Below the pieces are notes generated by a model. That model made no database searches and was not told the DNA's origin. It saw only the letters and a list, made by a program, of their open reading frames with translations. Positions 1 through 7,948 of a stretch of 42,400 bases of DNA are shown in pieces (the stretch's first letter is position 1; the number at the start of each line of letters is the position of its first letter). The translations under genes were made by a program, and so were the position numbers. The DNA comes from Hymenobacter cheonanensis. GTDB taxonomy: Bacteria > Bacteroidota > Bacteroidia > Cytophagales > Hymenobacteraceae. The stretch lies in NCBI RefSeq assembly GCF_030581075.1, contig NZ_JAUQSW010000017.1, forward strand, positions 1-42,400, read 5' to 3'.

Positions 1-173
1 AGCCTACCGCCGGCGCGCCGGGCGCCCGCCCGCCCCGCGAGGGCGGCGACCAGCCCCGCCCCGAAGGCAGCCAAAACCCTGGCGGCCGCAACCGGGGCCG
101 CCGGGGCGGCAGCGGCCGCCGCAGTAGCGGCGAAGGGGCCAGCCCGGCCAGTTCTTCTCCTAGCGCTTCGTAG
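1..173 (+). CDS. C-terminal fragment of an Arg/Gly-rich-tailed protein (5' end outside the window)
   Basis: The reading frame whose first complete codon is at base 3 stays open to a TAG at 171-173 and encodes about 56 residues. The segment is Pro/Gly/Arg/Ser rich, with an RNRGRRGGSGRR-like stretch typical of disordered, nucleic-acid-contacting tails. The stop is 3 bases before the gldH start, so the two genes are probably co-transcribed. In many Bacteroidota the gene before gldH encodes a PSP1/RicT-family protein, so that identity is possible. This is inferred from gene order only, because no conserved domain lies inside the window. Confidence 0.55.
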   Translation, partial: PTAGAPGARPPREGGDQPRPEGSQNPGGRNRGRRGGSGRRSSGEGASPASSSPSAS

Positions 174-176
174 TAT

Positions 177-710
177 ATGCTTCGTTATCTTGCTTTTAGC
201 GGAAGTATGGCCCGCCGGGCGGGGCTGGCGGCGGTGGCGCTGGCCGGGGTGGCCGCCCTTAGCGCCTGCGACCCCAACCGGGTGTATGAGGAGAATACGG
301 ACCTCAAATCGCCTTCCGGCGATGCTTATGTGTGGGATGTGCAGCAGCGCCCGACCTTCACCTTTGCCATTGCCGATACCACGGCCCGCTACGATGTGTA
401 CTTTAATGTGCGCAACGCGGCCGACTACGGCTTCTACAACCTGTACCTGAAGCACACCCTCACCGGGCCCAACGGCCGCCCCGCCGGCCCGGCCCTGCTG
501 CACCAAATGGTGCTGATGGACCCCAAAACCGGCCAGCCGCTAGGGGCCGGGGCGGGCGATATCTTCGACCACCAGTTCTTGGCCCTGCCGCACCAGCACT
601 TTGCCCGGCCCGGCACCTACAAGCTGACGCTGGAGCAGTACATGCGCCAAAACCAGCTGCCCGGCATCATGGCCGTGGGCGTGCGGGTTACGAAGGAAGC
701 AAAGAAATAA
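177..710 (+). CDS. gldH: Gliding motility lipoprotein GldH
   Basis: The product is a 177-aa exported lipoprotein. The N-terminus has a basic stretch, an Ala/Val-rich hydrophobic core and a lipobox L28-S29-A30-C31. The mature part begins CDPNRVYEENTDL and contains the GldH-family pattern of W..D..RP.F.F, Y.VYFNVRN..DY...NLYL, a Gly-rich G.G.G.I turn and a C-terminal YKLTLEQYMR..QLPGIMAVGVRV strand. GldH is one of the accessory lipoproteins of the Bacteroidota gliding/type IX secretion apparatus and is anchored at the membrane. The start at 177 is 3 bases after the upstream stop. An internal ATG at 207 would give a shorter, more typical 21-aa signal peptide and cannot be excluded. A strong terminator follows. 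Confidence 0.85.
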   Translation: MLRYLAFSGSMARRAGLAAVALAGVAALSACDPNRVYEENTDLKSPSGDAYVWDVQQRPTFTFAIADTTARYDVYFNVRNAADYGFYNLYLKHTLTGPNGRPAGPALLHQMVLMDPKTGQPLGAGAGDIFDHQFLALPHQHFARPGTYKLTLEQYMRQNQLPGIMAVGVRVTKEAKK

Positions 711-726
711 GTGATGAATTCGCTGC

Positions 727-763
727 AAAAAAGGCCTCTGCTGACTTGGCAGAGGCCTTTTTT
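727..763. terminator. Bidirectional intrinsic terminator
   Basis: A perfect 15-bp stem (727-741 with 749-763) closes a 7-base loop. The arms carry A6 on the left and T6 on the right, so the hairpin works in both directions. It lies between the convergent gldH and the flavin disulfide reductase and can terminate both. Confidence 0.9.
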
Positions 764-781
764 GCATTTGCTGGGCTAGCG

Positions 782-2176
782 TTACTCCGCCAGCTTCTTC
801 CACACCACGTTCAGGCCTTCGGCCCAGATGGGGTGGGCAATAACCATGTTTTGCAGCTGCTGGTAGCGCAGGCGGCCCGTCATGGCTACTTGCAGAATGG
901 TCATGATGTCGCCCGCCTCGGGGCCCACGATGGCGGCGCCCAGAATGCGGTCGTCGGGGCCCACGAGCACCTTCCAGAAGCCGGTTTGCTGGCCGGTTTG
1001 CTGGGCGCGGCCAATGCTGCGCACCGGCAGTTTTGCCACGCGGTACGCCACTTTTGCTTCCTCGGCCTGCTGCTCGCTCAGGCCGATGCGGCCTAGCTGC
1101 GGGTCGGTAAACACGCAGTAGGGCAGGGGGCGCTGCTTGGCCGAGCGGCGGCCCCGGTGCAGCAGGTTATCGCGCACCACCCGAAAATCGTCGTAGCTGA
1201 TGTGCGTGAACTGCGGCCCGCCGTGCACGTCGCCCAGGGCATAAATGTGGCGCGCCGCAGTTTGCAGCTTGCTATTTACCTGAATGTAGCCTTTCTCATC
1301 GGTTTTCACGCCGGCGGCTTCCAGGTTCAGGCTATCGGAGTTGGGGCGGCGGCCGGTGGCCACCAGCAGGTGGCTGCCGTGCAGGCGGCGCTCGCCGTGG
1401 GGTGTGTCGAGGGTGATGGTAAGCTCGCCCGCCGCACTGCGCGACACGCGCCGGGCCTGGGCGCTGAACACCAGCTCGATGCCATCGTCAACCAAGGCTT
1501 TTTGCAGGCATTCGCACACGTCGTCGTCCTCGCGCTCCAGCAGCTGGTGGCCGGTTTCGATGATGGTGACGCGGCTGCCAAAGCGCCGGAATAGTTGCCC
1601 AAACTCCAGCCCAATGTAGCCGCCACCCAAAATGAGCAGATGCTCGGGCACTTCCTGAATATCGAGCAGGCTAGTGGTGGTCAGGTAGTTGGCCTCGGCC
1701 AGGCCCGGTATCTCGGGCACGGCCGGGCGGGTGCCGGTATTAATGAAGACCTGCTTGGCCTTGATGGTGCTGCGCTGCTCCTTGGTTTCCTGCACCTGCA
1801 CCTCGTGCGGGCCGGTGAAGGCCGCATGGCCGCGCAGCAAGGTTATGTTCTCGTGGTCGTGGGTGAGCGACCGGGCCAGATTTTGGCGGGAATGCTCCAG
1901 CAAGGCATCCTTGCGGGCAATCACGGCCGGCATATCAACCTCGGCCACGCCGCCCAGCCGAATGCCCAGGTCGCCGGCGGTGCGCACCTGGTGCATGCGC
2001 TCGGCCGAGGCCAGAATGGTTTTGGTAGGCACGCAGCCGTAATTAACGCAGGAGCCGCCCAGGTGGGCTTCCTCTACCAAGATAACGGTGCGGCCGGCCT
2101 CGGCCAGCGCCGTAGCAAGGGGGTTGCCAGCCTGGCCGGAGCCGATGATGAGCGCATCGCAAGAGTAATCGGGCAT
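782..2176 (-). CDS. Class I pyridine nucleotide-disulfide oxidoreductase (mercuric reductase / lipoamide dehydrogenase-like)
   Basis: The product is a 464-aa flavoprotein. The N-terminal FAD-binding motif is GSGQAG (residues 12-17). The redox-active disulfide motif GGSCVNYGCVPTK (40-52) places active-site cysteines at C43 and C48. A second Rossmann motif (LGGGYIGLEFGQ) binds NAD(P)H, an ATGRRPN segment precedes the second FAD contact, and the C-terminal dimerisation domain ends with the H448/E453 pair (HPIWAE). Family members pass electrons from NAD(P)H through FAD to a disulfide or metal substrate. The metal-binding extra cysteines of true MerA are absent, so the substrate is unknown. The frame stays open 43 codons upstream, but the family N-terminus begins at the ATG at 2176. 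The gene stands alone, divergent from the lipoprotein gene at 2440. Confidence 0.85.
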   Translation of the reverse strand: MPDYSCDALIIGSGQAGNPLATALAEAGRTVILVEEAHLGGSCVNYGCVPTKTILASAERMHQVRTAGDLGIRLGGVAEVDMPAVIARKDALLEHSRQNLARSLTHDHENITLLRGHAAFTGPHEVQVQETKEQRSTIKAKQVFINTGTRPAVPEIPGLAEANYLTTTSLLDIQEVPEHLLILGGGYIGLEFGQLFRRFGSRVTIIETGHQLLEREDDDVCECLQKALVDDGIELVFSAQARRVSRSAAGELTITLDTPHGERRLHGSHLLVATGRRPNSDSLNLEAAGVKTDEKGYIQVNSKLQTAARHIYALGDVHGGPQFTHISYDDFRVVRDNLLHRGRRSAKQRPLPYCVFTDPQLGRIGLSEQQAEEAKVAYRVAKLPVRSIGRAQQTGQQTGFWKVLVGPDDRILGAAIVGPEAGDIMTILQVAMTGRLRYQQLQNMVIAHPIWAEGLNVVWKKLAE

Positions 2177-2361
2177 AAAAATCAGCAAACGCCACGGGTG
2201 GCAGTGGCCCGCTTGCATACGCAGAAATTGCCGCGGCGAACGGCCGGGCTGGTAAGGGACATGGTTTTTTGCCGCCGGCGCGGCGCTTGCCACCTGCCGG
2301 CCCAAGGCAGGGCACTTCCTTTGCCTTTTGCCGGGCTAGCCACGCTGGCCCGGCCCACGCA

Positions 2362-2390
2362 ACCCTTGAGATATTTCCAGCCTCAAGGGT
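2362..2390. promoter_or_regulatory. Dyad in the divergent promoter region (candidate operator)
   Basis: A perfect 9-bp inverted repeat (2362-2370 with 2382-2390) is separated by an 11-base spacer. It lies between the divergent reductase (start 2176) and lipoprotein (start 2440) genes. Without a T tract it looks more like a protein-binding dyad than a terminator. No regulator gene is adjacent, so its function is unproven. Confidence 0.35.
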
Positions 2391-2439
2391 CTAGCCAAGG
2401 CTATCGGCAATCTCCTTTATTGGCTTGTTTTGTGGGTTT

Positions 2440-3210
2440 ATGTATTTAACTGTTTATCGACTAGGGGTGTTGCTGATGCTCGGGGGCTGCACGGTGTATG
2501 TGCCCATGCAGGGGGCGGCTCCCGAAATCAGGGCGAAAGGGGAGGCGGAAGTGGCCGGCAGCTGGTCGCTCACCAACCGGGTAGATGCCTCGGCCACGTA
2601 CTCGCCCCTGCGCCACCTGCTGGTGCGGGCCGCCACGAGCGCCAAAGGCGGGCGCCCCAACCTGTCGGACAGCAACTATCTGCAAAACAATCAGTACGAG
2701 CTGGGCATTGGCACCTACTGGCCGCTGGGCGAGCACTGGCTGGTGGGCGGGCTAGCCAGCTTTGGCCAGGCCCACAGCCAGGCCCGCTACGTCGATGACG
2801 GCGGGGTTAAATTATTTAGCGGCGTGCAAGCCATTGAGCATCAGTTTGATGCCATTTATGCCAAATACACTGGCGAGGTCTACGTCAGCTATCAGCCCAG
2901 CGAGGTGGTGAGCCTGGGCTTTTCGTACCGGCTGGTGCAGCTGCGCCTCACCGATGTCACCGACGGGGGCGTGCCCGTGGCCGCCGGCCCCATTCTGCGC
3001 AGCGAGCCCATGTTTTTTGTGCGGTTTCGACCCGCGCTCAAGGAGGGCGTAATTCAGTTTCAGGCGGCGGTGGGGGGCTCGGGGGCTTTCGCGTATCAGG
3101 CGCAGCTAGCGGCTGGCCAGGACGACCCGGCCCGGCAATTCACCCTGAGCCGCAGCTACGTATCGGTGGGGCTGGCCTTCTACCCGCATTTGCTTTGGCG
3201 GCTGAAGTAA
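2440..3210 (+). CDS. Predicted outer-membrane lipoprotein, beta-barrel-like, unknown function
   Basis: The product is a 256-aa protein with a short lipoprotein signal ending in LGGC (lipidated C17). The rest is dominated by alternating hydrophobic/polar strands rich in Gly, Tyr and Ser (for example LVGGLASFGQAHSQARY, EVYVSYQPSEVVSLGFSYRL). It ends with a strand terminating in an aromatic/hydrophobic pattern (VSVGLAFYPHL). This resembles a small outer-membrane barrel or porin-like fold, but no named family was recognised. The ATG at 2440 was chosen because it gives the cleanest signal peptide; an in-frame TTG at 2425 also exists. It is monocistronic between a divergent and a convergent neighbour. 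Confidence 0.7.
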   Translation: MYLTVYRLGVLLMLGGCTVYVPMQGAAPEIRAKGEAEVAGSWSLTNRVDASATYSPLRHLLVRAATSAKGGRPNLSDSNYLQNNQYELGIGTYWPLGEHWLVGGLASFGQAHSQARYVDDGGVKLFSGVQAIEHQFDAIYAKYTGEVYVSYQPSEVVSLGFSYRLVQLRLTDVTDGGVPVAAGPILRSEPMFFVRFRPALKEGVIQFQAAVGGSGAFAYQAQLAAGQDDPARQFTLSRSYVSVGLAFYPHLLWRLK

Positions 3211-3304
3211 GGGCTGGCGGCGGCGCAAAACCTGGTAGGCCGGGCGCAGAAAAGCGCTCGCCACCAACTCGCCGAGCCTGGCAGTTGGCCGGCGAAATCG
3301 CCGG

Positions 3305-4003
3305 TTACTTAAAGCCTATTTCCAGCAGGGGCAGCTGTTTGCCCTCGGGGTACGCCCGCCATTCCACTACCTCGCCGCCTTTGGCCCACAGGCCAAGCGG
3401 CGTGCTGGCCGCCCTGGCGCCCAGCAGCGACGGAATACTCCAAGTGCTGAGCAGGCGCGGCGGGGCCGTGGGCTGGCTGCGCCGCCCAATGTGGCTGTTG
3501 CCCGCGCCGGCCAGCACCACCCGGGGCGAGTGCATTACGTACTCATCCGGTGCCTGGCCCACGCCCTCCAGCATGAGAAAGAAGCCGGCGGGCGGCACCA
3601 CAATGCGCTCGGCGGGCCAGGTGAGCACCAGCGGGTGGTCGAGGGTTTGCAGGGTATACTCCGAAATGAGCACGGGCTGGGCTAGCAGGCTGTCCTCGGC
3701 AGGGGCGCCGGTGGCTGCCACCCTAGCCAGCCGCAGGCGCACCTGGCCCTTGGCCACGCGCTGCCCAAACGCCTGAAAATGCAGCCGAATACTCACCACC
3801 TGGTGCTGGCCGGCCGGCGGCGCAAACCGCAGGGCGTAACCATCACCGGGCGGCAGCGACCATAAAAAAGCCGGCTTAGGCTTGCCGGTGCCAATAATGA
3901 CCTGGTGGCTGGTATCGGCCGGCGCCACCGCCTGGGCCCTGGCCGGCGCAGTAGCCCAGCCCAGCAGCCCACCGCAAAAAACAGAAGCAAGCAACCGCCG
4001 CAT
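3305..4003 (-). CDS. Secreted protein of unknown function
   Basis: The product is a 232-aa protein with a classical signal peptide (basic MRR start, hydrophobic core, ARA/QA cleavage near residue 24). The mature part is beta-rich and Pro-rich and contains no family motif I recognise. Patterns such as VSIRLHFQAFGQRVAKGQVRLRLARV and FFLMLEGVG suggest a beta-sandwich or carbohydrate-binding-like module, but that is only an impression. The ATG at 4003 was chosen because it starts the signal peptide; the frame extends 15 codons upstream through a terminator-like hairpin. The gene lies downstream of the lipoprotein at 4141-5277 on the same strand. Confidence 0.65.
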   Translation of the reverse strand: MRRLLASVFCGGLLGWATAPARAQAVAPADTSHQVIIGTGKPKPAFLWSLPPGDGYALRFAPPAGQHQVVSIRLHFQAFGQRVAKGQVRLRLARVAATGAPAEDSLLAQPVLISEYTLQTLDHPLVLTWPAERIVVPPAGFFLMLEGVGQAPDEYVMHSPRVVLAGAGNSHIGRRSQPTAPPRLLSTWSIPSLLGARAASTPLGLWAKGGEVVEWRAYPEGKQLPLLEIGFK

Positions 4004-4008
4004 ACAAA

Positions 4009-4042
4009 CAAAAAAAGCTGCTGCTAAGGTAGGCAGCAGCTT
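4009..4042 (-). terminator. Intrinsic terminator (or attenuator) just before the 4003 start codon
   Basis: Read on the minus strand, a 10-bp stem (4042-4033 with 4024-4015) is followed by a run of about 8 T. It ends the transcript from the lipoprotein gene at 4141-5277. The T run stops only about 5 bases before the ATG of the next minus-strand gene, so for transcripts reading through it would sit in the 5' leader as a possible attenuator. Confidence 0.7.
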
Positions 4043-4140
4043 CTGCACCTGGGCCGGGCTGCCGGGTGCCAGGGTTAGCTGGCGTAGTAAGAAGGCTTGT
4101 TTTAGCCGGGAGAATGGGTTGCTTGCCCAGGCGGGCCGGG

Positions 4141-5277
4141 CTATTTTTTCTCGAAGAATTGCTTGAGCGGACGCTTAAACAAACCGTTTAAAGTGCCTAA
4201 GTATACGGTGTCGCCAAGCTGCGCTATATCGGTGAAATCTGCTTGCCCTAGCCCGTCGTTTTTAAGCTCACGCACCCGGTAGTTATTGCCTTGCCAGCGC
4301 AGCGTGTACAGCGAGTTGGTGGCAATGGTGTGCGTAATACCCACCAGGCTATCCCCCACGGCGCGAAAAGTGCTAACCCCAAAATAGTAGGGTACCCCTG
4401 TGAAGCGCTGCCAGGTTTCGCCGTTATCAGTAGAAATTATAACGGCGTTGGAGCCGTTGCCTTCCACCGCGTACACGGTGCCCTGCCACTTGTAGTAGTT
4501 AACCACGGCGGCCGGCCCGAATACCTGCCGGGCCGTGCCATCGGGCTTTATCTTATAAATACCTTGGTTGAAGGCATTTACCAAAAAATAATCTTCGATG
4601 GCCGCCACGGTGCAAAAGCCGGCATACGTGCCAGTAGCCGAGAGCGGTACCTGCACCACCCGCGTTTGGGCCGTTACCTGGCCAAAATAAGTGGTAATCT
4701 TAGACAGCGTAAAGTGCAGGTTAGGGTCAGGATACCGGGTAGTGGAATAGTTGACCAGCAGCTGATTATTATTGTTAACGGCGCCAAACTGCAAGGGCAC
4801 ATACCCGCGGTTGTTGGCAAAAACGGTGGCGGTAGGGTCGAGCCGGTGCAAATGAATTTCGGCGCCCAGGTTGGCCGCGAATGGCGGCGCGGTCGGAAAG
4901 GCCAGTAGTACCGAGTCGCTGTGGTAGGGGTAGGCAAAGAAGCTCGGCCCTAGCGGAATGCGGGTTTGCACATCGGCCGGCAACACCACCGTGCTCAAAG
5001 GCCCTATTACGGGTTCATAATAGCGATAGGTGCGGCGGGTCGCAGCGGTAGAAGCTGGCGTAAGCACCCCAAACCAGCTAGGCTGCTGCAGGTAAAGAGA
5101 GTTGGCATCCTGCGACATGCCAATAATAACTTTCTGCAAACCATACAGCTGCCTCACTTCCGCCCAACTGTATTGCTTGTCTACTTCCTGCACCACAATT
5201 TTTTCGACTTCTTTCTTGCAGGCCGTCAGTAGCAGCAAGGCCAGCGGGGCAATAAAAACCTTAGAAAGAGCCTGCAT
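4141..5277 (-). CDS. Lipoprotein with an Asp-box (sialidase/BNR-like) repeat
   Basis: The product is a 378-aa lipoprotein: a hydrophobic leader ends in LLTAC (lipidated C20), followed by charged KKEVEKIVVQEVDKQ, probably a short helical spacer. The body is beta-rich with repeated strand-turn units. One exact Asp-box, STDNGETW, is visible at residues 282-289, and related but degenerate turns precede it. Asp-boxes occur in beta-propellers of the sialidase/BNR type and in the VPS10/photosystem-assembly families. The catalytic residues of sialidases were not seen, so a binding or structural propeller is more likely than an enzyme. The start at 5277 fits the lipoprotein leader; the frame extends 20 codons upstream. 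Local GC is lower than in neighbouring genes. Confidence 0.7.
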   Translation of the reverse strand: MQALSKVFIAPLALLLLTACKKEVEKIVVQEVDKQYSWAEVRQLYGLQKVIIGMSQDANSLYLQQPSWFGVLTPASTAATRRTYRYYEPVIGPLSTVVLPADVQTRIPLGPSFFAYPYHSDSVLLAFPTAPPFAANLGAEIHLHRLDPTATVFANNRGYVPLQFGAVNNNNQLLVNYSTTRYPDPNLHFTLSKITTYFGQVTAQTRVVQVPLSATGTYAGFCTVAAIEDYFLVNAFNQGIYKIKPDGTARQVFGPAAVVNYYKWQGTVYAVEGNGSNAVIISTDNGETWQRFTGVPYYFGVSTFRAVGDSLVGITHTIATNSLYTLRWQGNNYRVRELKNDGLGQADFTDIAQLGDTVYLGTLNGLFKRPLKQFFEKK

Positions 5278-5320
5278 AGAGAAGGAACGCGCCGGGTGGT
5301 TGGTAGCGGTAAAAGTAACA

Positions 5321-5350
5321 AAAAAAAGCCCCGGCAAGTACCGGGGCTTT
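5321..5350 (-). terminator. Intrinsic terminator of sucD
   Basis: A perfect 10-bp GC-rich stem (5325-5334 with 5341-5350) closes a 6-base loop and, read on the minus strand, runs into T7. It lies 26 bases beyond the sucD stop codon. Confidence 0.85.
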
Positions 5351-5376
5351 CTCTATAGAACTAATGAAGGGCTAGC

Positions 5377-6258
5377 TTACTTGCCGCCCAGCACGCGCAG
5401 CATGGTATCACCAATCTCGGCGGGCGAATCCACCACGTGGATGCCGCACTCGCGCATGATGGCCATTTTGGCGGCGGCCGTGTCGTCGGCGCCGCCCACA
5501 ATGGCACCGGCGTGGCCCATGCGGCGGCCGGGAGGCGCGGTTTGGCCGGCGATGAAGCCTACTACGGGCTTCTTGTTGCCGGTTTCCTTAATCCAGCGGG
5601 CGGCTTCGGCTTCCATGCCGCCGCCGATTTCGCCTATCATCACAATGCCTTCGGTTTCGGGGTCGTTCATCAGCAGTTCCACCGCCTGCTTGGTGGTGGT
5701 GCCGATGATGGGGTCGCCGCCGATGCCGATGGCCGTGGTCTGGCCCAGGCCGGCCTTGGTGAGCTGGTCCACGGCTTCATACGTCAGCGTGCCCGATTTC
5801 GACACGATACCGATTTTGCCTTTCGAGAAGATAAAGCCGGGCATGATGCCCACCTTGCACTCGCCGGCCGTGATAACGCCGGGGCAGTTGGGGCCCACCA
5901 TCGTAATGCCGGGGCGGTCCTTGAGGTAGTGCTTCACGGCAATCATGTCCTTGGTCGGGATGCCTTCCGTGATGGTCACGATTACTTTAATGCCGGCCTG
6001 GGCAGCTTCCAGAATCGCGTCGGCGGCAAAAGCCGGGGGCACGAAGATGATGCTGGTATCGGCCTGGGTAGCGGCTACGGCGTCGGCCACGGTGTTGAAC
6101 ACGGGCCGGCCGAGGTGCTCGGTGCCGCCCTTGCCGGGCGTCACGCCGCCCACTACCTGGGTGCCGTAATCCATCATTTGCTGCGCGTGGAACGAGCCTT
6201 CGGAGCCGGTGAAGCCCTGCACGATGACCTTGGAATCTTTATTGACGAGAACGCTCAT
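5377..6258 (-). CDS. sucD: Succinyl-CoA synthetase (succinate-CoA ligase) subunit alpha
   Basis: The product is 293 aa, the normal length for SucD. With SucC it interconverts succinyl-CoA and succinate, making ATP or GTP in the TCA cycle in the cytoplasm. The N-terminal CoA-binding Rossmann domain carries QGFTGSEGSFH. The ligase domain carries GPNCPGVI, the KSGTLTYEA loop and the phosphohistidine loop RRMGHAGAI, with H249 as the phosphorylated residue. All family landmarks are present. The partner sucC is not adjacent, a common arrangement in Bacteroidota. A TACTTTTG -7 box lies 34 bases upstream of the start and a terminator follows the stop, so it is a single-gene transcript divergent from the PLP-enzyme gene. 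Confidence 0.97.
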   Translation of the reverse strand: MSVLVNKDSKVIVQGFTGSEGSFHAQQMMDYGTQVVGGVTPGKGGTEHLGRPVFNTVADAVAATQADTSIIFVPPAFAADAILEAAQAGIKVIVTITEGIPTKDMIAVKHYLKDRPGITMVGPNCPGVITAGECKVGIMPGFIFSKGKIGIVSKSGTLTYEAVDQLTKAGLGQTTAIGIGGDPIIGTTTKQAVELLMNDPETEGIVMIGEIGGGMEAEAARWIKETGNKKPVVGFIAGQTAPPGRRMGHAGAIVGGADDTAAAKMAIMRECGIHVVDSPAEIGDTMLRVLGGK

Positions 6259-6292
6259 GGGCGGCTAACTTGTTAGGGAGAGTTAAGTGGGG

Positions 6293-6300
6293 CAAAAGTA
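6293..6300 (-). promoter_or_regulatory. -7 promoter box of sucD
   Basis: Read on the minus strand this is TACTTTTG followed by C, an exact fit to the Bacteroidota -7 consensus TAnnTTTG. It lies 34 bases from the sucD ATG. No clear -33 TTTG was found at the usual distance. Confidence 0.65.
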
Positions 6301-6350
6301 GGGCCGGCGCGCCCAATGCGCACTGCCCGGCCCCCGCCGGCTGGCCGGCG

Positions 6351-6358
6351 TACCTTTG
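6351..6358 (+). promoter_or_regulatory. -7 promoter box of the PLP-enzyme gene
   Basis: TACCTTTG followed by C matches the Bacteroidota -7 consensus and lies 38 bases before the ATG at 6397. Together with the sucD box it makes a compact divergent promoter region. Confidence 0.7.
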
Positions 6359-6396
6359 CGGCCCCACTGGCGCACTAATTCTCCCCAACTGGCAGC

Positions 6397-7374
6397 ATGT
6401 ATTTCAACCATATTATCGACACGCTCGGCAACACGCCGCTCGTGAAGCTCAACAAAGTTACCGACGGCATCAAAGGTACCATTCTGGCTAAGGTAGAGTA
6501 TTTTAACCCCGGCAACTCGGTGAAGGACCGCATGGCCCTGCGCATGATTGAGGACGCCGAAAAGGCCGGCCTGCTCAAGCCCGGCGGCACCATTATCGAG
6601 GGCACCAGCGGCAACACCGGCATGGGGCTAGCCCTCACGGCCATTGCCAAAGGCTACAAAACGGTGTTCGTGATGAGCGATAAGCAGAGCAAGGAAAAGC
6701 AGGATATCCTGCGCGCCGTGGGCGCCGAGGTGGTGGTGTGCCCCGTCGACGTGGCCCCCGACGACCCGCGCAGCTACTACTCGGTGGCGCGCCGCCTCAA
6801 CCAGGAAACGCCCAACTCGTTCTACCCCAACCAGTACGACAACATGTCGAACACGGCGGCGCACTACGAAACCACCGGCCCCGAAATCTGGCAGGGCACC
6901 GAGGGCAAGATTACTCACCTGGCGGCCGGCGTGGGCACGGGCGGCACCATCTGCGGCAGCAGCAAGTACCTGAAAGAGCAGAACCCCAAGGTATTCACGC
7001 TGGGGCTGGACACCTACGGCTCGGTATTTAAGAAATATAAGGAGACGGGCATTTTCGACGAAAACGAAATTTATCCCTACAAGACCGAAGGCATCGGCGA
7101 GGACATTCTGCCCAAGAATGTAAACTTCGATGTTATCGACCAGTTTATTAAAGTGGCCGACAAGGATGCCGCCCTCATGACGCGCCGCCTGGCCAAGGAA
7201 GAAGGCCTGTTTGTGGGCTGGAGCTGCGGCTCGGCCGTATTCGGCGCGTTGGAGTATGCCCGTGAACACCTTACGGAAGACGATACGCTGGTCATCATCC
7301 TGCCCGACCACGGCACGCGCTACCTCGGCAAGATTTACAACGACGAGTGGATGGCCGCCCAGGGCTGGCTGTAA
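6397..7374 (+). CDS. PLP-dependent cysteine synthase / cystathionine beta-synthase
   Basis: The product is a 325-aa fold-type II PLP enzyme of sulfur amino-acid metabolism. The PLP lysine is K43 in NPGNSVKDR; EGTSGNTG binds the substrate carboxylate and GVGTGGTI the PLP phosphate. The segment TEGIGEDILP replaces the QGIGAGFIP loop of O-acetylserine sulfhydrylases and is closer to bacterial and eukaryotic cystathionine beta-synthases. The reaction could therefore be serine + homocysteine to cystathionine, or O-acetylserine + sulfide to cysteine. There is no C-terminal CBS (AdoMet-binding) domain, so the enzyme should not be regulated by S-adenosylmethionine. It is a single gene with its own promoter. 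Confidence 0.88.
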   Translation: MYFNHIIDTLGNTPLVKLNKVTDGIKGTILAKVEYFNPGNSVKDRMALRMIEDAEKAGLLKPGGTIIEGTSGNTGMGLALTAIAKGYKTVFVMSDKQSKEKQDILRAVGAEVVVCPVDVAPDDPRSYYSVARRLNQETPNSFYPNQYDNMSNTAAHYETTGPEIWQGTEGKITHLAAGVGTGGTICGSSKYLKEQNPKVFTLGLDTYGSVFKKYKETGIFDENEIYPYKTEGIGEDILPKNVNFDVIDQFIKVADKDAALMTRRLAKEEGLFVGWSCGSAVFGALEYAREHLTEDDTLVIILPDHGTRYLGKIYNDEWMAAQGWL

Positions 7375-7442
7375 GGCGCCCGACTGGTTTGCTAAAGTGA
7401 AGGGCTGGGCTTAACTTCGTTACCTCAAATCAAGATGTTTAT

Positions 7443-7877
7443 ATGACGGACGCGCTCAACCATATCGTGCTGATAGAGGACAACGAGACGACCAGCTTTC
7501 TGAATAATCGGTTGCTAAGCCGGTTAGGCGTAGCCCGGCAGGTCACGTCCTTCTCCAAGGCCGAGGAGGCGCTGAATTTCTTGTGGGGCGATGCCCCGGC
7601 CGGCGGCACCCAGGCGCCGCAAGTCACGCCCGATTTGGTGTTTGTCGACCTGAAAATGCCCGGCATGAACGGCTTCGACTTCTTGGAGCGCTACAGCCAG
7701 CTACCCACCGATGCTCAGGAGCGCACCGTAGTGGCCGTGCTCACCACCTCCATGCACGGCGCCGACACGGCCCGCGTGGCCCAGTACCCGAACGTAGAAT
7801 ACCTGACCAAGCCTCTCACCGAAGAAAAAATGCAGCGCCTGCTCACCAAGCGCTTCCCGTCGGATGTGAAGCTGTAA
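7443..7877 (+). CDS. Single-domain (receiver-only) response regulator
   Basis: The product is a 144-aa CheY-like receiver without an output domain. The acidic pair E12/D13, phosphoacceptor D69 (LVFVDLKMPGMNG), switch Thr about T101 and invariant K123 (LTKPL) are all present, so it should be phosphorylatable. Such stand-alone receivers, usually partners of hybrid or cyanobacterial-type histidine kinases, relay phosphate or bind a target directly. No kinase gene is nearby. The gene begins 68 bases after the PLP-enzyme stop and is closed by a strong terminator. Confidence 0.88.
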   Translation: MTDALNHIVLIEDNETTSFLNNRLLSRLGVARQVTSFSKAEEALNFLWGDAPAGGTQAPQVTPDLVFVDLKMPGMNGFDFLERYSQLPTDAQERTVVAVLTTSMHGADTARVAQYPNVEYLTKPLTEEKMQRLLTKRFPSDVKL

Positions 7878-7895
7878 AAATTATCGATAAGCAAC

Positions 7896-7931
7896 AAAAA
7901 AGGTCACCCTGATATCAGGGTGGCCTTTTTT
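7896..7931. terminator. Bidirectional intrinsic terminator
   Basis: An 18-bp near-perfect palindrome (one G.T-type mismatch) is flanked by A6 and T6. It separates the convergent response regulator and adenine deaminase genes and suits both strands. Confidence 0.88.
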
Positions 7932-7948
7932 GTTGCCCTGGCCAGGCG

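Noticed and set aside
1157..1594. ORFs opposite and within the flavin disulfide reductase
   Set aside because: They overlap a gene with all family motifs and have no independent promoter or ribosome-binding site.
5437..6276. Long plus-strand ORF (279 aa) opposite sucD
   Set aside because: It mirrors a complete, well-conserved gene and its His/Gly/Ala-rich translation is the usual product of the antisense frame in GC-rich DNA.
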